Of a stretch of 64,000 nucleotides of DNA, positions 1-8,657 are shown piece by piece. The position numbers and the translations under genes are program-made. The notes below the pieces were generated by a model that ran no database searches, was not told the DNA's origin, and was given only the letters and a program-made list of their open reading frames with translations. The stretch is from the NCBI GenBank assembly GCA_963922455.1, contig CAWUIO010000013.1:1-64000 (forward strand), written 5' to 3'. The first letter of the stretch is position 1. Every line of letters begins with the position of its first letter. Origin of the DNA: CAWUIO01 sp963922455 (lineage in GTDB: Bacteria; Bacteroidota; Bacteroidia; Cytophagales; Microscillaceae).

Positions 1-72
1 AAAAATAAAACCCTCAAAAGTGTTTCAAAAAATAAAAACTTCAGAGCAGCCTAGGGGAAGCCCCAAAATGCC

Positions 73-1353
73 CTAATTCACATCTTTCCGTAAAATCATG
101 TTATACTCCTCCCAAAAAGACGGCTCGCGCAAATAGGCTTGGTCAAAAAGCTGCTCGATACGGTTAAAGAGGTAATAGGTATCGCGATTGGGTAGGTTAC
201 GGGTGCGTAAGTTGTTCACAAAGAGCTCACGGGCGTGGGTAAATCGCATTTTTTGGAGATCGTCCACGAGGTTGATGGAGTTGGAAAAGGATAAGTAGTT
301 GAGGTAGAGCTTGCCCTGCCAGTCCTGGTATTCCATATTGAGCTCGTTAATGAGTTGATGCTGAGCCTGGGAAGTGTCCCAGATACGGTATTCAAACTTG
401 ATTATGCCAAAGTCTTTTTCCCGGATAAAGATTTTTCCTTCCATCTTATAAGCGCGGTCTAGGTTACGGCTCCGACGGAGGTTTTCAAATTGACGGTGCT
501 TGTAATTACCCTCCACCCCAATGCAGTAGATCTTATCTCCGTTCATCTCGGCGATGTAGAGGACTTCCATGTCGTGCCCTTTGAAGAAATCCTCATCCAG
601 TTCGTACCCGGTTTTGGTGTCGGAGACCCGCTCGTGGTTGCGGAGGGGGTTGTTATACATCAAAACGGAAAGCTCATTGCCGCCCACCACCTTGATGTTT
701 CCGCTTCGCCCTCCCAGATTATTTTCGTAGAGTTCATCGTATTGGAGAGGATATTTTTCACTGTAACGACTTTGGTAGATTTTGAGCCGGATTAAATTAT
801 CGGCAAATAGAAAGCCTGGATCATAGACACTAACGGCGGCTTCCCGTACATTTTGAAATTCGAGATCGTCTTCCAGATATTCTCGATAGTAGGCTTCCAA
901 CACGTGGGGGTTGATGGGGTAGTTTTTGCTAATCCTTTGGATAGCTTTCCGCAGGAGTTTCTCGGCCGTGGGTATTTTTTCTCCGGTTACCAAGACCTCT
1001 GGCAAACTCAAAACATTGGGAGTTAGCTTAATACGCAACTGCGGGTTTTGGATCAATTCGGCAATGCTTAATTCTTGCCGATCATAGCCAATACTCGTAA
1101 TACACAAGGATTCGGACAGGTACAGGGAGTCAAAACTAATACGGAAGTCGCCTACTTCATTACTGGAAGTCCCTATGCCCGTTCCACAAATGCTGATATG
1201 GGCAAACGCAATGGGGGTATTATCCGACTGGCTAAGTATTTTCCCTTGAATAAGCAGTTTTTGGGCATTAACCTCCTGGGGCCAGGAGAGCATGCTTATT
1301 AGGAAGAAGAATATCGGTAAAGCTTGGAAGAAACGAAACGTGGAATGTATCAA
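73..1353 (-). CDS. Secreted protein with carboxypeptidase-like regulatory domain
   Basis: The first ~30 residues form a signal peptide (hydrophobic stretch FFFLISML, then NAQ before the mature chain). Residues ~33-110 match the carboxypeptidase-D regulatory-like beta-sandwich common at the N-terminus of Bacteroidota envelope proteins (IQGKI, then IAFAHISI and GTSSNEVGDFRI). The remaining ~300 residues are a beta-rich region like that of DUF5686-type envelope proteins without the membrane barrel. The start is TTG inside the sequence TTGA shared with the stop of the upstream VOC gene, which suggests translational coupling; the next in-frame ATG would cut the signal peptide. It probably acts in the periplasm or outer membrane. 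Substrate unknown. Confidence 0.75.
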   Translation of the reverse strand: MIHSTFRFFQALPIFFFLISMLSWPQEVNAQKLLIQGKILSQSDNTPIAFAHISICGTGIGTSSNEVGDFRISFDSLYLSESLCITSIGYDRQELSIAELIQNPQLRIKLTPNVLSLPEVLVTGEKIPTAEKLLRKAIQRISKNYPINPHVLEAYYREYLEDDLEFQNVREAAVSVYDPGFLFADNLIRLKIYQSRYSEKYPLQYDELYENNLGGRSGNIKVVGGNELSVLMYNNPLRNHERVSDTKTGYELDEDFFKGHDMEVLYIAEMNGDKIYCIGVEGNYKHRQFENLRRSRNLDRAYKMEGKIFIREKDFGIIKFEYRIWDTSQAQHQLINELNMEYQDWQGKLYLNYLSFSNSINLVDDLQKMRFTHARELFVNNLRTRNLPNRDTYYLFNRIEQLFDQAYLREPSFWEEYNMILRKDVN

Positions 1354-2039
1354 GTATTTGAAATTATAGTATACGGTATCTTTTCAAATTCTTTTTGGAA
1401 AGAATAGTTCCCTAGAATTTGCATCTCAATAGGAAATAATCCGTTGACCAGCTCCGTGGGAAACCAAATGCGTTCTAAGGGGACAATGATGCAAAGCCCT
1501 TGGGGATCACCGGCCGCACAAAAGCTGCTCATATTACTAATATGACTATACACAGGAATTTGAAAAGCCTGGTGAATTTCCTCATAAAAGTCTTTAACCG
1601 AAGGTACAGGAAAGCCCATTTCACTTATATTCTCGATGCTATTGACCGAAAAAGGCAAGTTGGAGGCATTTTCTAAGTCGTGCCGGGCAATAAATTCTAA
1701 AATATTGCCTGCGGGATCATAAAAATACAAAGCGTGGGCGTTCCAGTTGGGAAAATCTACAATTTCCTGGTCTTGAAAACGGGGTATGTCCAGCCCGAGC
1801 CGATGGGCCCAGGCTTGGGCTTCGGCCAGTTGGTTTTCGGGGATGTTAAAGGCAAAGTGGTAGGTAGGAGAGGGCACTGCTAGGGATGTTAGCTGATAAA
1901 AGCTTAGCTGGGATTGGCCGACCTGGCAAGTAAAAGAAGGGCCTTTCTCGGAAAGCAAGGGAAGCTTAAGCTTTTTTAGGTAGAATTCTTTTTGGGCTTC
2001 TAGGACGGTGGTGGCGAGCTTGATGGATTGGATGTGCAT
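1350..2039 (-). CDS. VOC (glyoxalase/dioxygenase superfamily) protein
   Basis: 229 residues with two beta-alpha-beta-beta-beta halves typical of the vicinal-oxygen-chelate fold. The first half begins IQSIKLATTVLEAQKEFY and ends YDPAGNILEFIARHD, where the conserved glutamate of the metal site sits. The second half (from about residue 140, EMGFPVPSVKDFYEEI) lacks an obvious matching metal-binding glutamate. Members catalyse isomerisation, dioxygenation or thiol transfer; the actual substrate cannot be told from sequence. ATG start at 2037-2039. The stop overlaps the TTG start of the downstream envelope-protein gene by four bases, so the two are probably one transcript. Confidence 0.8.
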   Translation of the reverse strand: MHIQSIKLATTVLEAQKEFYLKKLKLPLLSEKGPSFTCQVGQSQLSFYQLTSLAVPSPTYHFAFNIPENQLAEAQAWAHRLGLDIPRFQDQEIVDFPNWNAHALYFYDPAGNILEFIARHDLENASNLPFSVNSIENISEMGFPVPSVKDFYEEIHQAFQIPVYSHISNMSSFCAAGDPQGLCIIVPLERIWFPTELVNGLFPIEMQILGNYSFQKEFEKIPYTIISNT

Positions 2040-2061
2040 ACCCGTAGTAGATGATTTTGAT

Positions 2062-2242
2062 TTAGAAACTGTTTAAATTTAATTGTATAGGCGGCGAAGA
2101 CCCATTTAGGGAATCTGATTTTATCAAATTCCTCGCCCGTAGCGCTGCTATGCGCTTGCAATTTGATTTCATCAAAACCTTGTATTTTCATGGATACTCG
2201 GGCCTTTTTGCCGACAAAAACTAAACGTAAACCGTTTCTTAA
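2062..2242 (-). mobile_element. MITE-like element, copy 1
   Basis: 181 bp bounded by imperfect terminal inverted repeats (TTAGAAACTGTTT at the left, AAACCGTTTCTTAA at the right). Its reverse complement aligns end to end with 19205-19387, sharing blocks such as TTGTCGGCAAA, AATCAAA and CGCATAG, by eye about two thirds identical. It holds no convincing gene; an 83-codon frame across it is not conserved in copy 2. The ends resemble those of IS-derived non-autonomous elements. No clear target-site duplication is visible. Confidence 0.6.
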
Positions 2243-2267
2243 ATTTATCAATAATACGGGTAAAATG

Positions 2268-2296
2268 AAAAAACCTGCCCGAAGGGCAGGTTTTTC
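2268..2296 (-). terminator. Rho-independent terminator of the YceI gene at 2321
   Basis: Ten-base-pair stem AAACCTGCCC / GGGCAGGTTT with a three-base loop, followed on the minus strand by a run of T. It lies 24 bases past the stop codon of the minus-strand YceI gene. Confidence 0.85.
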
Positions 2297-2320
2297 TTAA
2301 AGACAAATTGTATCGTGTTA

Positions 2321-2875
2321 TTACTTTTTAATCTTTTTATAAATCACGTCGATTCCGACTTTGATTTTATCCTCTCCCGAGACAAAGTAAGAGGAGGGAA
2401 TGGAGATGCCGTGTTCGGAGGCCTTCACTATAAATTCAGAATCTACCTCAATCTCATCATTGCGAACTGTAATAATGGCCGGAATTTGCTTCGTTTGGGT
2501 TACCCCGTGCATTTTCAACACCCCGTTTACAATCACCTTTTGAGGAGAAACACTTTTCAAATCAATAGGCTCGGAGATGGTTCCTTCAAACGTAGTCTTG
2601 GGAAATTTCTCCACCTCCATATATACGTGCTTAAACTGATGGTCTAAAACCGGGTTACTAAAACGAAAGGAATTAATCCCCACGTTAAATATTACTTTTT
2701 CGTCTTGAATACTAAATGATGAACTCACATCCTCGCTATTGGCGGTCATTTTTCCTAAATGTAGGTCAAAGGAAAGATTTACCTTACCATCGTGCATGTT
2801 GTACGTTTCTATGGCATCTGATTGGGGAGCGTTGCTCAACATGAGCATATAAATAAAAGCAGCTATATATCGCAT
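2321..2875 (-). CDS. YceI-family lipocalin-like periplasmic protein
   Basis: 184 residues. A short signal peptide (MRYIAAFIYMLMLSNAPQSDA) is followed by a single YceI-like beta-barrel. Family features include the middle part HVYMEVEKFPKTTFEGTI, the VNGVLKMHGVTQTKQIP segment and the final strand KIKVGIDVIYKK. YceI proteins bind isoprenoid-like or long-chain lipids; the ligand here is unknown. It stands alone with its own terminator at 2268-2296. A second, more typical YceI protein lies at 21745-22356. The N-terminal third is divergent, so the family call rests on the C-terminal two thirds. Confidence 0.8.
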   Translation of the reverse strand: MRYIAAFIYMLMLSNAPQSDAIETYNMHDGKVNLSFDLHLGKMTANSEDVSSSFSIQDEKVIFNVGINSFRFSNPVLDHQFKHVYMEVEKFPKTTFEGTISEPIDLKSVSPQKVIVNGVLKMHGVTQTKQIPAIITVRNDEIEVDSEFIVKASEHGISIPSSYFVSGEDKIKVGIDVIYKKIKK

Positions 2876-3065
2876 AGTACAGTGTGTTTTCGAGCGTCTG
2901 TTGTTTATTAATCTTGTACGTTAAAAACAGGGGCTTTACCTAATAAATACTGTTATTTATCCGCTAAAAAATTACATCCGTAGGTTGAAGCCCAAATTGC
3001 AGATTGTCTACACAATATACATAGCAAAGAAGCGGCCATATAAGCAAAAAATTTGTGAATGGGGC

Positions 3066-4133
3066 TTAAATCCACCTTTTCCGCCGGAAATAGCCATATA
3101 TTCCCCCAGAAACCAAGATCATCAGAGCCCAAACCCCGAGATAGCCATAAGGGGTATGAAGCTCGGGCATGTGGTCAAAATTCATCCCATAAACCCCTAC
3201 GATAAAGGTAAGCGGAAGGAAAATAGTCGAGAGTATGGTCAAAACTTTCATCACATCATTGGTACGGTTGCCAATGATACTTAGATACATATCCAAGAGA
3301 CTGTTGCAAGTATCAATATACGACTCCGTGTTATCGATCACCTGTACTACGTGATCGTACAAGTCGCGCAAGTAAACTTTGTGCCCGTCCAGGAAGGTAC
3401 TTTCTTCTCGGATAAGTTGAGAAACAATATCGCGTAAAGGCCGGACCGCTTTTCGCACTTTGACCAGTTCTTGCTTTTGCTCGTACAAAGGACGGGTCAT
3501 ATCCCCTCCGAGCTCATCTTTAATTATTTTTTCTTCCAGGCGCTCCAAATCTTCTACTACATTCTCGAGCACGATCAGGTAATTATCGACAATAGTGTCC
3601 ATGAGCACATAAAAGAGATAGGCCGTATCCAGATTGCGGAGCTTGCCGCGGGCTTTTTTTCGGATGCGCTCGCGGACGGGTTCAAATACATCCCCGGCTT
3701 TATCTTCTTGAAAGGATAGCAAAAAACCATCACCCAAGACCAGACTTACTTGCTCTCGCTCTATCGAAGATTTTGCGCGGTCATAACTCAGCATATGCAA
3801 AACGACAAAAGCCACATCTTCGTAAAATTCGGCTTTGGGCCTTTGGTCGGTATCGGCAATATCTTCTTGTAAGAGAGGGTGAATGTTAAAGTAAAGCCCC
3901 AAGGTTTTTATTACCTTAACATCGTGCACCCCATCAATATTAATCCAAGAAATACGTCCGTTTTCTTTGTAGTCATAGGTTTCTTGAATATCAACCCCGT
4001 TTCGCTCCGTAACGTGTTCTTCATTATAATCGATGACCGATAGGAGCACAGGGCCTTGTTTGGCTTCCCCCACATAGCGTAGGGTACCCGGGGGTAAACC
4101 GGCCACGTGCCGGTGCAACTTCTTTTTTTCCAT
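3066..4133 (-). CDS. corA: CorA-type magnesium/cobalt transporter
   Basis: 355 residues, the normal CorA length. The first ~290 residues form the cytoplasmic funnel with long helices (VLENVVEDLERLEEKI, then SYIDTCNSLLDMYLSI). Two C-terminal membrane helices follow (VLTILSTIFLPLTFIVGVYGMNF and LGVWALMILVSGGIYGYF), with the signature YGMNF at the end of the first and a basic tail RRKRWI. CorA pentamers carry Mg2+ (also Co2+ and Ni2+) across the inner membrane. ATG start at 4131-4133. It is divergent from the peroxidase gene and has no operon partner. Confidence 0.95.
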   Translation of the reverse strand: MEKKKLHRHVAGLPPGTLRYVGEAKQGPVLLSVIDYNEEHVTERNGVDIQETYDYKENGRISWINIDGVHDVKVIKTLGLYFNIHPLLQEDIADTDQRPKAEFYEDVAFVVLHMLSYDRAKSSIEREQVSLVLGDGFLLSFQEDKAGDVFEPVRERIRKKARGKLRNLDTAYLFYVLMDTIVDNYLIVLENVVEDLERLEEKIIKDELGGDMTRPLYEQKQELVKVRKAVRPLRDIVSQLIREESTFLDGHKVYLRDLYDHVVQVIDNTESYIDTCNSLLDMYLSIIGNRTNDVMKVLTILSTIFLPLTFIVGVYGMNFDHMPELHTPYGYLGVWALMILVSGGIYGYFRRKRWI

Positions 4134-4382
4134 ACAAAAAGGATAATTTAGCCAAGCAGCCCAGAGGGGCGCAGATTAAAAATTCGTATAAAACTAAAGA
4201 ATTTTAAAACATGCCCCAAAAACAAACTTTTTTCCTTTAAAACAATGTTAAAAGTTTAGATAAAACGGGGCTCAATCGTATTACTAAAAGCCTACTCCCT
4301 TTAAAAACCGCTATTGCTCTTGTTTCCTAAAAAAATTGCTTCCAAATCATCCTACTCCTCGCATCCCCTCATTCCTGGGCGC

Positions 4383-5474
4383 ATGCCAGCTTGGATAATC
4401 CTAAGCCTTATTCTATTGATTGCTAGCGCACAAGATTGCTCCGACGATAGTCCGCGGCCCCAGGGAGACTTCCTGGTAAATCTCCCCCAACACTTTGGCC
4501 GCCGGATATATATCCCCGAAGACAACCCCATGCGTCAAGAAGTAGCCCAACTAGGGCGGTGGTTGTTTTACGATACCCGTCTTTCCAAGGATAGCACGGT
4601 ATCTTGTGCCACATGCCATCAGCAAAAAAGGGCCTTTACCGATGGCCTAGCCACAGCCGAAGGCATTCGTAAGCAAAAGCACAGCCGCAATACCATGGCA
4701 TTGGTCAACATGTTATGGACAGACCGTTTTTTTTGGGACGGGAGGGCTCAACGTTTAGAAGAACAAGCTTTTTTCCCTCTAGAAGATGCCCGCGAAATGG
4801 ACTTGGACCGGGAGGAAGCCGCCCTTCGCTTACAAAATATCCCGATGTACCCTCCCTTGTTTGCTCAAGCCTTTGGGAGCCCTGAGATCACACCCCGCCG
4901 TATTGTACAAGCCTTGGCCCAGTTTGAACGTACATTAATCTCCTCCGAGTCCCGGTATGACTCCATTGTTCGGGGTGACATCCCTGGCCGGCCCCGGGAA
5001 CTCCAAGCCATCCAATTATTTATGACCCATCCCATCCCCGAAGCCAACATTCGGGGCGGCAATTGTGGGGATTGCCACGGCAGCCACCTTACTACGCTCA
5101 ATACCTTTCACAACAACGGCCTGGACAGTATCTCCCAGGACCTGGGCTTGGAAAAACTAACCCAAAACCCTTTTGACCGGGGTAAAATGCGTGCTCCTTC
5201 TTTACGCAACATAGCCCTTACCGCTCCTTATATGCATGATGGCCGCTTTAAAACCTTGCGAGAAGTGCTCGATCACTACAATGAGCACATCCAAGACTCG
5301 GAGTACCTGGACCCTCTCATCCAAGAGGCCAGCAATGAACCTGGGGGCGAATCCCTGCTCCTCACCGAACAAGAAAAAGAAGACCTGCTCCTTTTTCTTA
5401 ATCTTCTTACCGACTCCTCCTTCATTCAAAACCCCCAATTTTCCAATCCTTTTAAAAGCGGAGACGCGTATTAG
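4383..5474 (+). CDS. Di-haem cytochrome c peroxidase (CCP/MauG family) lipoprotein
   Basis: Two haem c attachment motifs, CATCH at residues 75-79 and CGDCH at 228-232, define the two-haem peroxidase fold that reduces H2O2 in the periplasm using cytochrome c electrons. APYMHDGRF near residue 285 is the usual C-terminal haem-domain motif. I start at the ATG at 4383 rather than an upstream TTG at 4314, because it gives a clean signal peptide (WIILSLILLIASAQ) followed by Cys-Ser-Asp-Asp. That pattern resembles Bacteroidota surface-lipoprotein signals, so the enzyme may be lipid-anchored. The stop codon touches repeat copy A. Confidence 0.92.
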   Translation: MPAWIILSLILLIASAQDCSDDSPRPQGDFLVNLPQHFGRRIYIPEDNPMRQEVAQLGRWLFYDTRLSKDSTVSCATCHQQKRAFTDGLATAEGIRKQKHSRNTMALVNMLWTDRFFWDGRAQRLEEQAFFPLEDAREMDLDREEAALRLQNIPMYPPLFAQAFGSPEITPRRIVQALAQFERTLISSESRYDSIVRGDIPGRPRELQAIQLFMTHPIPEANIRGGNCGDCHGSHLTTLNTFHNNGLDSISQDLGLEKLTQNPFDRGKMRAPSLRNIALTAPYMHDGRFKTLREVLDHYNEHIQDSEYLDPLIQEASNEPGGESLLLTEQEKEDLLLFLNLLTDSSFIQNPQFSNPFKSGDAY

Positions 5475-5605
5475 GGGCTGCCCCCGGCTTAAGTCGTAGG
5501 GTAGCTACATAAAAGAAAAGTGCCCGCCGGGGTCGGGCTTTCGCTACTCGCTGGCCCTCGCCCTAGCCAGCGGCGAGCTCAAACAGGCCGCTCTATCCCT
5601 CAGCC
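5474..5605 (+). repeat. 130-bp structured repeat, copy A
   Basis: Read in + sense it starts GGGGCTG on the last base of the peroxidase stop codon and ends CCCTCAGCC. Ends pair GGCTG/CAGCC. Inner stem CCCCGGC/GCCGGGG. A second hairpin CGCTGGC/GCCAGCG lies in the 3' half. A purine-rich stretch (AGAGAGGAGAGA) follows within 40 bases. Confidence 0.9.
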
Positions 5606-5700
5606 AGAGGAAAAAACGATCGCAGAGAGGAGAGATTTGATGAAGTGGATAATGCTAGGACATCGGCAGGCTTGTAAAGTCCAGACTGAGTTAGCCCTAG

Positions 5701-5732
5701 GGCTTGGGGAGGCTCCCCTTAAACCCCAAGCC
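5701..5732 (+). other. Long hairpin in leader of the 5846 gene
   Basis: Perfect nine-base-pair stem GGCTTGGGG / CCCCAAGCC with a 14-base loop. An alternative inner pairing GGGG/CCCC is possible within the left arm and loop. No T-run follows, so it does not look like a terminator. It lies in the 240-bp stretch between repeat A and the next gene, where I see nothing else. Confidence 0.5.
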
Positions 5733-5845
5733 AAAGGAAGGACACCCCGGGAAGAAGTAATAAAATGGAGTGCACTCTTGTAAAATGCGCACTTTTTGGA
5801 GAATTTAGTAAAATCAACCAAGTCCTCAAACCCAAGGCACAAACT

Positions 5846-6520
5846 ATGAAAAAACTTATCATCTTAGCAATCTTGCTGCGTATTCTCAGTACCCATTCCC
5901 TGCTTGCTCAAAAGAGCGGACAAGAATTTCCTATAGATAACTTCGTCTTTTTCCCGCCAAAAATTTTTGCTTTGAGGCAAGATATAAGTGTAGATAAGAC
6001 CCATTTTGATTTTACAAGCGGGGTCTTATGGATGAAGAAGCAATACTCCACGGAGATGAGCGATAAAGTCCAGGCAGAAACCCTCCAACTCTTGGAGCAG
6101 TTCGAGGAAAACTTTGCCAAATACCAACGAGAATTATTACCCGAAACAAGTACCTGGTACGATGCCGTAGATGCAGAATCGGAAAATGGAGAGCCCAGCG
6201 AGGTATTGATGGATTTTTACCAGACCTACTACACATCAGAACCTAATAAATATCTTCTCAAGGATTTACTAGATATCCAAGCCGGGGCCAGTGGCGTTTT
6301 TTTATGGGGCTACTTCGTGGAACAATACCAAAAAAACAAGCGAAAAGATGCGATGTTGAAGTTGTGTTTTATGGTAGTTCGCCGCGGATCTATGAAAACG
6401 GTTTACGAAAAGTCTTGGGACCTAAAAATAAAAGCTTGGCAAAACGAAAAGCTTGCCAAAAAAGAAATTAAGCTCATTTACGATAAGTTCGCATTTTATA
6501 TGAAGCATTACTATCGCTAG
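5846..6520 (+). CDS. Secreted protein of unknown function
   Basis: 224 residues. The ATG at 5846 gives a standard signal peptide (MKKLIILAILLRILSTHSLLAQ); frames opening earlier add a tail with no signal character. The mature part is rich in charged and aromatic residues and mostly helical. It contains QAETLQLLEQFEENFAKYQ, a PNKYLLKDLLDIQAGASGVFLWGYF segment, and a basic C-terminus ending KFAFYMKHYYR. I recognise no family and see no catalytic motif. It follows repeat A and a 9-bp hairpin and converges on the acyl-CoA dehydrogenase gene, with a shared stem-loop at 6537-6563. Probably periplasmic. Confidence 0.75.
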   Translation: MKKLIILAILLRILSTHSLLAQKSGQEFPIDNFVFFPPKIFALRQDISVDKTHFDFTSGVLWMKKQYSTEMSDKVQAETLQLLEQFEENFAKYQRELLPETSTWYDAVDAESENGEPSEVLMDFYQTYYTSEPNKYLLKDLLDIQAGASGVFLWGYFVEQYQKNKRKDAMLKLCFMVVRRGSMKTVYEKSWDLKIKAWQNEKLAKKEIKLIYDKFAFYMKHYYR

Positions 6521-6536
6521 GCTTGAGGAAAAAAAG

Positions 6537-6563
6537 AACCCAGGTTATCAAAAACCTGGGTTT
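6537..6563 (-). terminator. Terminator between convergent genes
   Basis: Stem AACCCAGGTT / AACCTGGGTT. On the minus strand it is followed by CTTTTTTT, fitting termination of the acyl-CoA dehydrogenase gene ending at 6598. It may also stop the plus-strand gene ending at 6520. Confidence 0.85.
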
Positions 6564-6597
6564 ATACGGTTATCAATACCGCTTACCAGCAGGGGTA

Positions 6598-8397
6598 TTA
6601 CTCAAAATCATATTTTCCCTTCTCGATCAAGTGAGCGGCAATGCGACGGCGAGCATCCTTGCAATTGAAAGGCTCGGTGCGGGTGTATTGCTTGAGTCCT
6701 TTCATCATTCCTTGGTAAAGTGTACCTTCGGCAAAGGCATTGATGGCATTTTTACCCGCTTGGAAAACCTTGTCGGCAGCTTCCATGAGGTAAACCCGCA
6801 TCATATCCAGTTGCCCGGCACAAGCGGCTTCCCCCCGGGTAGAAACCAATTTTTGGGTACGTAACAGGGTAGACTCGGCAGCGTAGGCCTCAATCATCAT
6901 ATCGGCCAGTTCCATGGCTACTTCTTGCTCGTCTTTAAATTGGGTACCCAAGCCCTGTACGGCGGCCCCACTTACCATCAAGGTAGCTTTTTTCAAGCGT
7001 TTTATGAGGTCACTTTCGTAAGCAAAAGTTTCGCTTCCTATTTCTGGAGGGTTTGCGCCATTGCTCAACTCTTGTTGAACACCCATGGCGGCACTCATGA
7101 TATCCAGCTCACCTTTCATAGCACGTTTGATTACCGTACCAATGGCGAGGATACGGTTGATCTCATTGGTTCCTTCAAAGATTCGGTTGATACGGGCATC
7201 CCGGTAGCATCGGTCGGCAGGCGCATCGGCTGAGTAGCCCATTCCCCCAAAAACTTGAACCGTTTCATCAACGACGTAATCTAACATTTCAGAGCCGTGA
7301 ACTTTGATCATTGCGCACTCAATGGCAAATTGCTCAAAACTCTTCAATTTGGCTTGGGCTTCATCCATACCTTCTGCGATAAAGGCCTCGATACAATCAT
7401 CAATATTTTGTCCGGCCCGGTAAGAAGCCGATTCGGCGGCATAGTTACGAATAGCCATTTGGGCAACCTTGTGCTGAATAGCCCCAAAGGTATTAATGGA
7501 TACTCCAAATTGTTTACGCTCCCCCGCGTAACGGATGCTATGCTCGATGGCGGCTTTGGCGGCTCCCACATTAGAGGCTCCTAATTTGATTCGGCCAATA
7601 TTTAGGATATTCACGGCGATTTTAAAGCCATTTTCGCGGTCGGAGAGTAAGTTTTCTACGGGAACTGGCGTGTCATTGAAGAAAACTTGACGGGTATCAG
7701 ATCCTTTGATACCCATTTTCTTCTCGGGCGCATTCATGGTGATCCCCCCAAAGTCTTTCTCAACGATAAAAGCCGAAAGGCGGCTGTCATTATCTATTTT
7801 GGCAAAAACGATAAATAATTCGGCAAAGCCCCCATTGGTAATCCACATTTTTTGTCCAGTGATGTGGTAGTGGGTTCCGGCTTCATTTAAAGTAGCTTTG
7901 GTTTTACCAGAGTTTGCGTCCGATCCTGAGTCGGGCTCGGTTAAGCAATAGCAAGAAAGGGTTTCCCCCGTGGCCAATTTAGGGAGATACTTTTTCTTTT
8001 GCTCTTCGCTGCCATAGTATTGAATAGGTAAGGTACCGATTCCGGTATGGGCAGAAATGGCAACGGCAAAAGAGTGTCCACCTCCAGTGTAATCGGCCAC
8101 TAGCATTGAGGAGTTGAAACTCATGCCATAGCCTTCATAGTCGGCTGGAACACCCACGGCTAAGAAGCCCATTTCTCCCGCTTTTTTCATGAGTTTTTCC
8201 ATAAACTCAGGGCTTTTGGCGGCGTCCATTTCCTCGACGTGGGGGCTTACTTCTTTCTCGATAAAGTCGGCACAACTTTGGGCAATCATACGCTGTTCTT
8301 CGGTGAATTCCTCGGGGATAAAGATTTGATCCGGATCAATGTCTTTAATGAGGAACTCTCCACCTTTGATAAGTTCTTTGTTATCTACTGCTTCCAT
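6598..8397 (-). CDS. Acyl-CoA dehydrogenase with C-terminal extension
   Basis: 599 residues, about 200 longer than short- and medium-chain enzymes and in the range of very-long-chain types. The flavin-binding signature CYCLTEPDSGSD is at about residue 150, and WITNGGFAELFIVFAKI follows. The catalytic glutamate is E408 in RIFEGTNEINR, and the preceding VFGGMGYSADAPADRCYRDARI is canonical. The extension (about 430-599) is helical, as in VLCAD/ACAD9-type enzymes that act at the membrane. It oxidises acyl-CoA to 2-enoyl-CoA in fatty acid degradation. A perfect palindrome over its likely promoter (8459-8491) suggests repression by an acyl-CoA-sensing regulator. Confidence 0.95.
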   Translation of the reverse strand: MEAVDNKELIKGGEFLIKDIDPDQIFIPEEFTEEQRMIAQSCADFIEKEVSPHVEEMDAAKSPEFMEKLMKKAGEMGFLAVGVPADYEGYGMSFNSSMLVADYTGGGHSFAVAISAHTGIGTLPIQYYGSEEQKKKYLPKLATGETLSCYCLTEPDSGSDANSGKTKATLNEAGTHYHITGQKMWITNGGFAELFIVFAKIDNDSRLSAFIVEKDFGGITMNAPEKKMGIKGSDTRQVFFNDTPVPVENLLSDRENGFKIAVNILNIGRIKLGASNVGAAKAAIEHSIRYAGERKQFGVSINTFGAIQHKVAQMAIRNYAAESASYRAGQNIDDCIEAFIAEGMDEAQAKLKSFEQFAIECAMIKVHGSEMLDYVVDETVQVFGGMGYSADAPADRCYRDARINRIFEGTNEINRILAIGTVIKRAMKGELDIMSAAMGVQQELSNGANPPEIGSETFAYESDLIKRLKKATLMVSGAAVQGLGTQFKDEQEVAMELADMMIEAYAAESTLLRTQKLVSTRGEAACAGQLDMMRVYLMEAADKVFQAGKNAINAFAEGTLYQGMMKGLKQYTRTEPFNCKDARRRIAAHLIEKGKYDFE

Positions 8398-8458
8398 GAG
8401 TAATTAGCTATTAAGATATTTAGGGGTTTATGATTGGATTTGTGCCCGAAGGGCAAGA

Positions 8459-8491
8459 CAAATATACAAAAAATGGTATGCGCGCATACTA
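8459..8491 (-). promoter_or_regulatory. Candidate promoter and operator of the acyl-CoA dehydrogenase gene
   Basis: On the minus strand TATATTTG (8459-8466) fits the Bacteroidota -7 consensus TAnnTTTG, 62 bases before the ATG. Just upstream is the 14-bp perfect palindrome GTATGCGCGCATAC (8476-8489), extended by one further T-A pair, where the polymerase spacer would lie. No good -33 TTG is visible. Confidence 0.5.
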
Positions 8492-8657
8492 TTAAATGAG
8501 ATTTATCTTTTCCAATGTACTATTTTTTCTATAAATAAGCCAATTTTTAAAGGCTCAGACCTTAAAAGTTTTATTTAAAGGACAAAATTTTACCTGAGGA
8601 AAGGAAATCTTGCGGATTATTTTCGTAATATAATTCTTCCATTATCAAAACGGTCTT

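Noticed and set aside
2000..2251. 83-codon minus frame
   Set aside because: It covers MITE-like copy 1; the frame is broken in copy 2.
5520..5783. Open frame of 87 codons after the peroxidase gene
   Set aside because: Its first third is repeat A and the rest is hairpin leader; no signal, family or codon pattern supports it.
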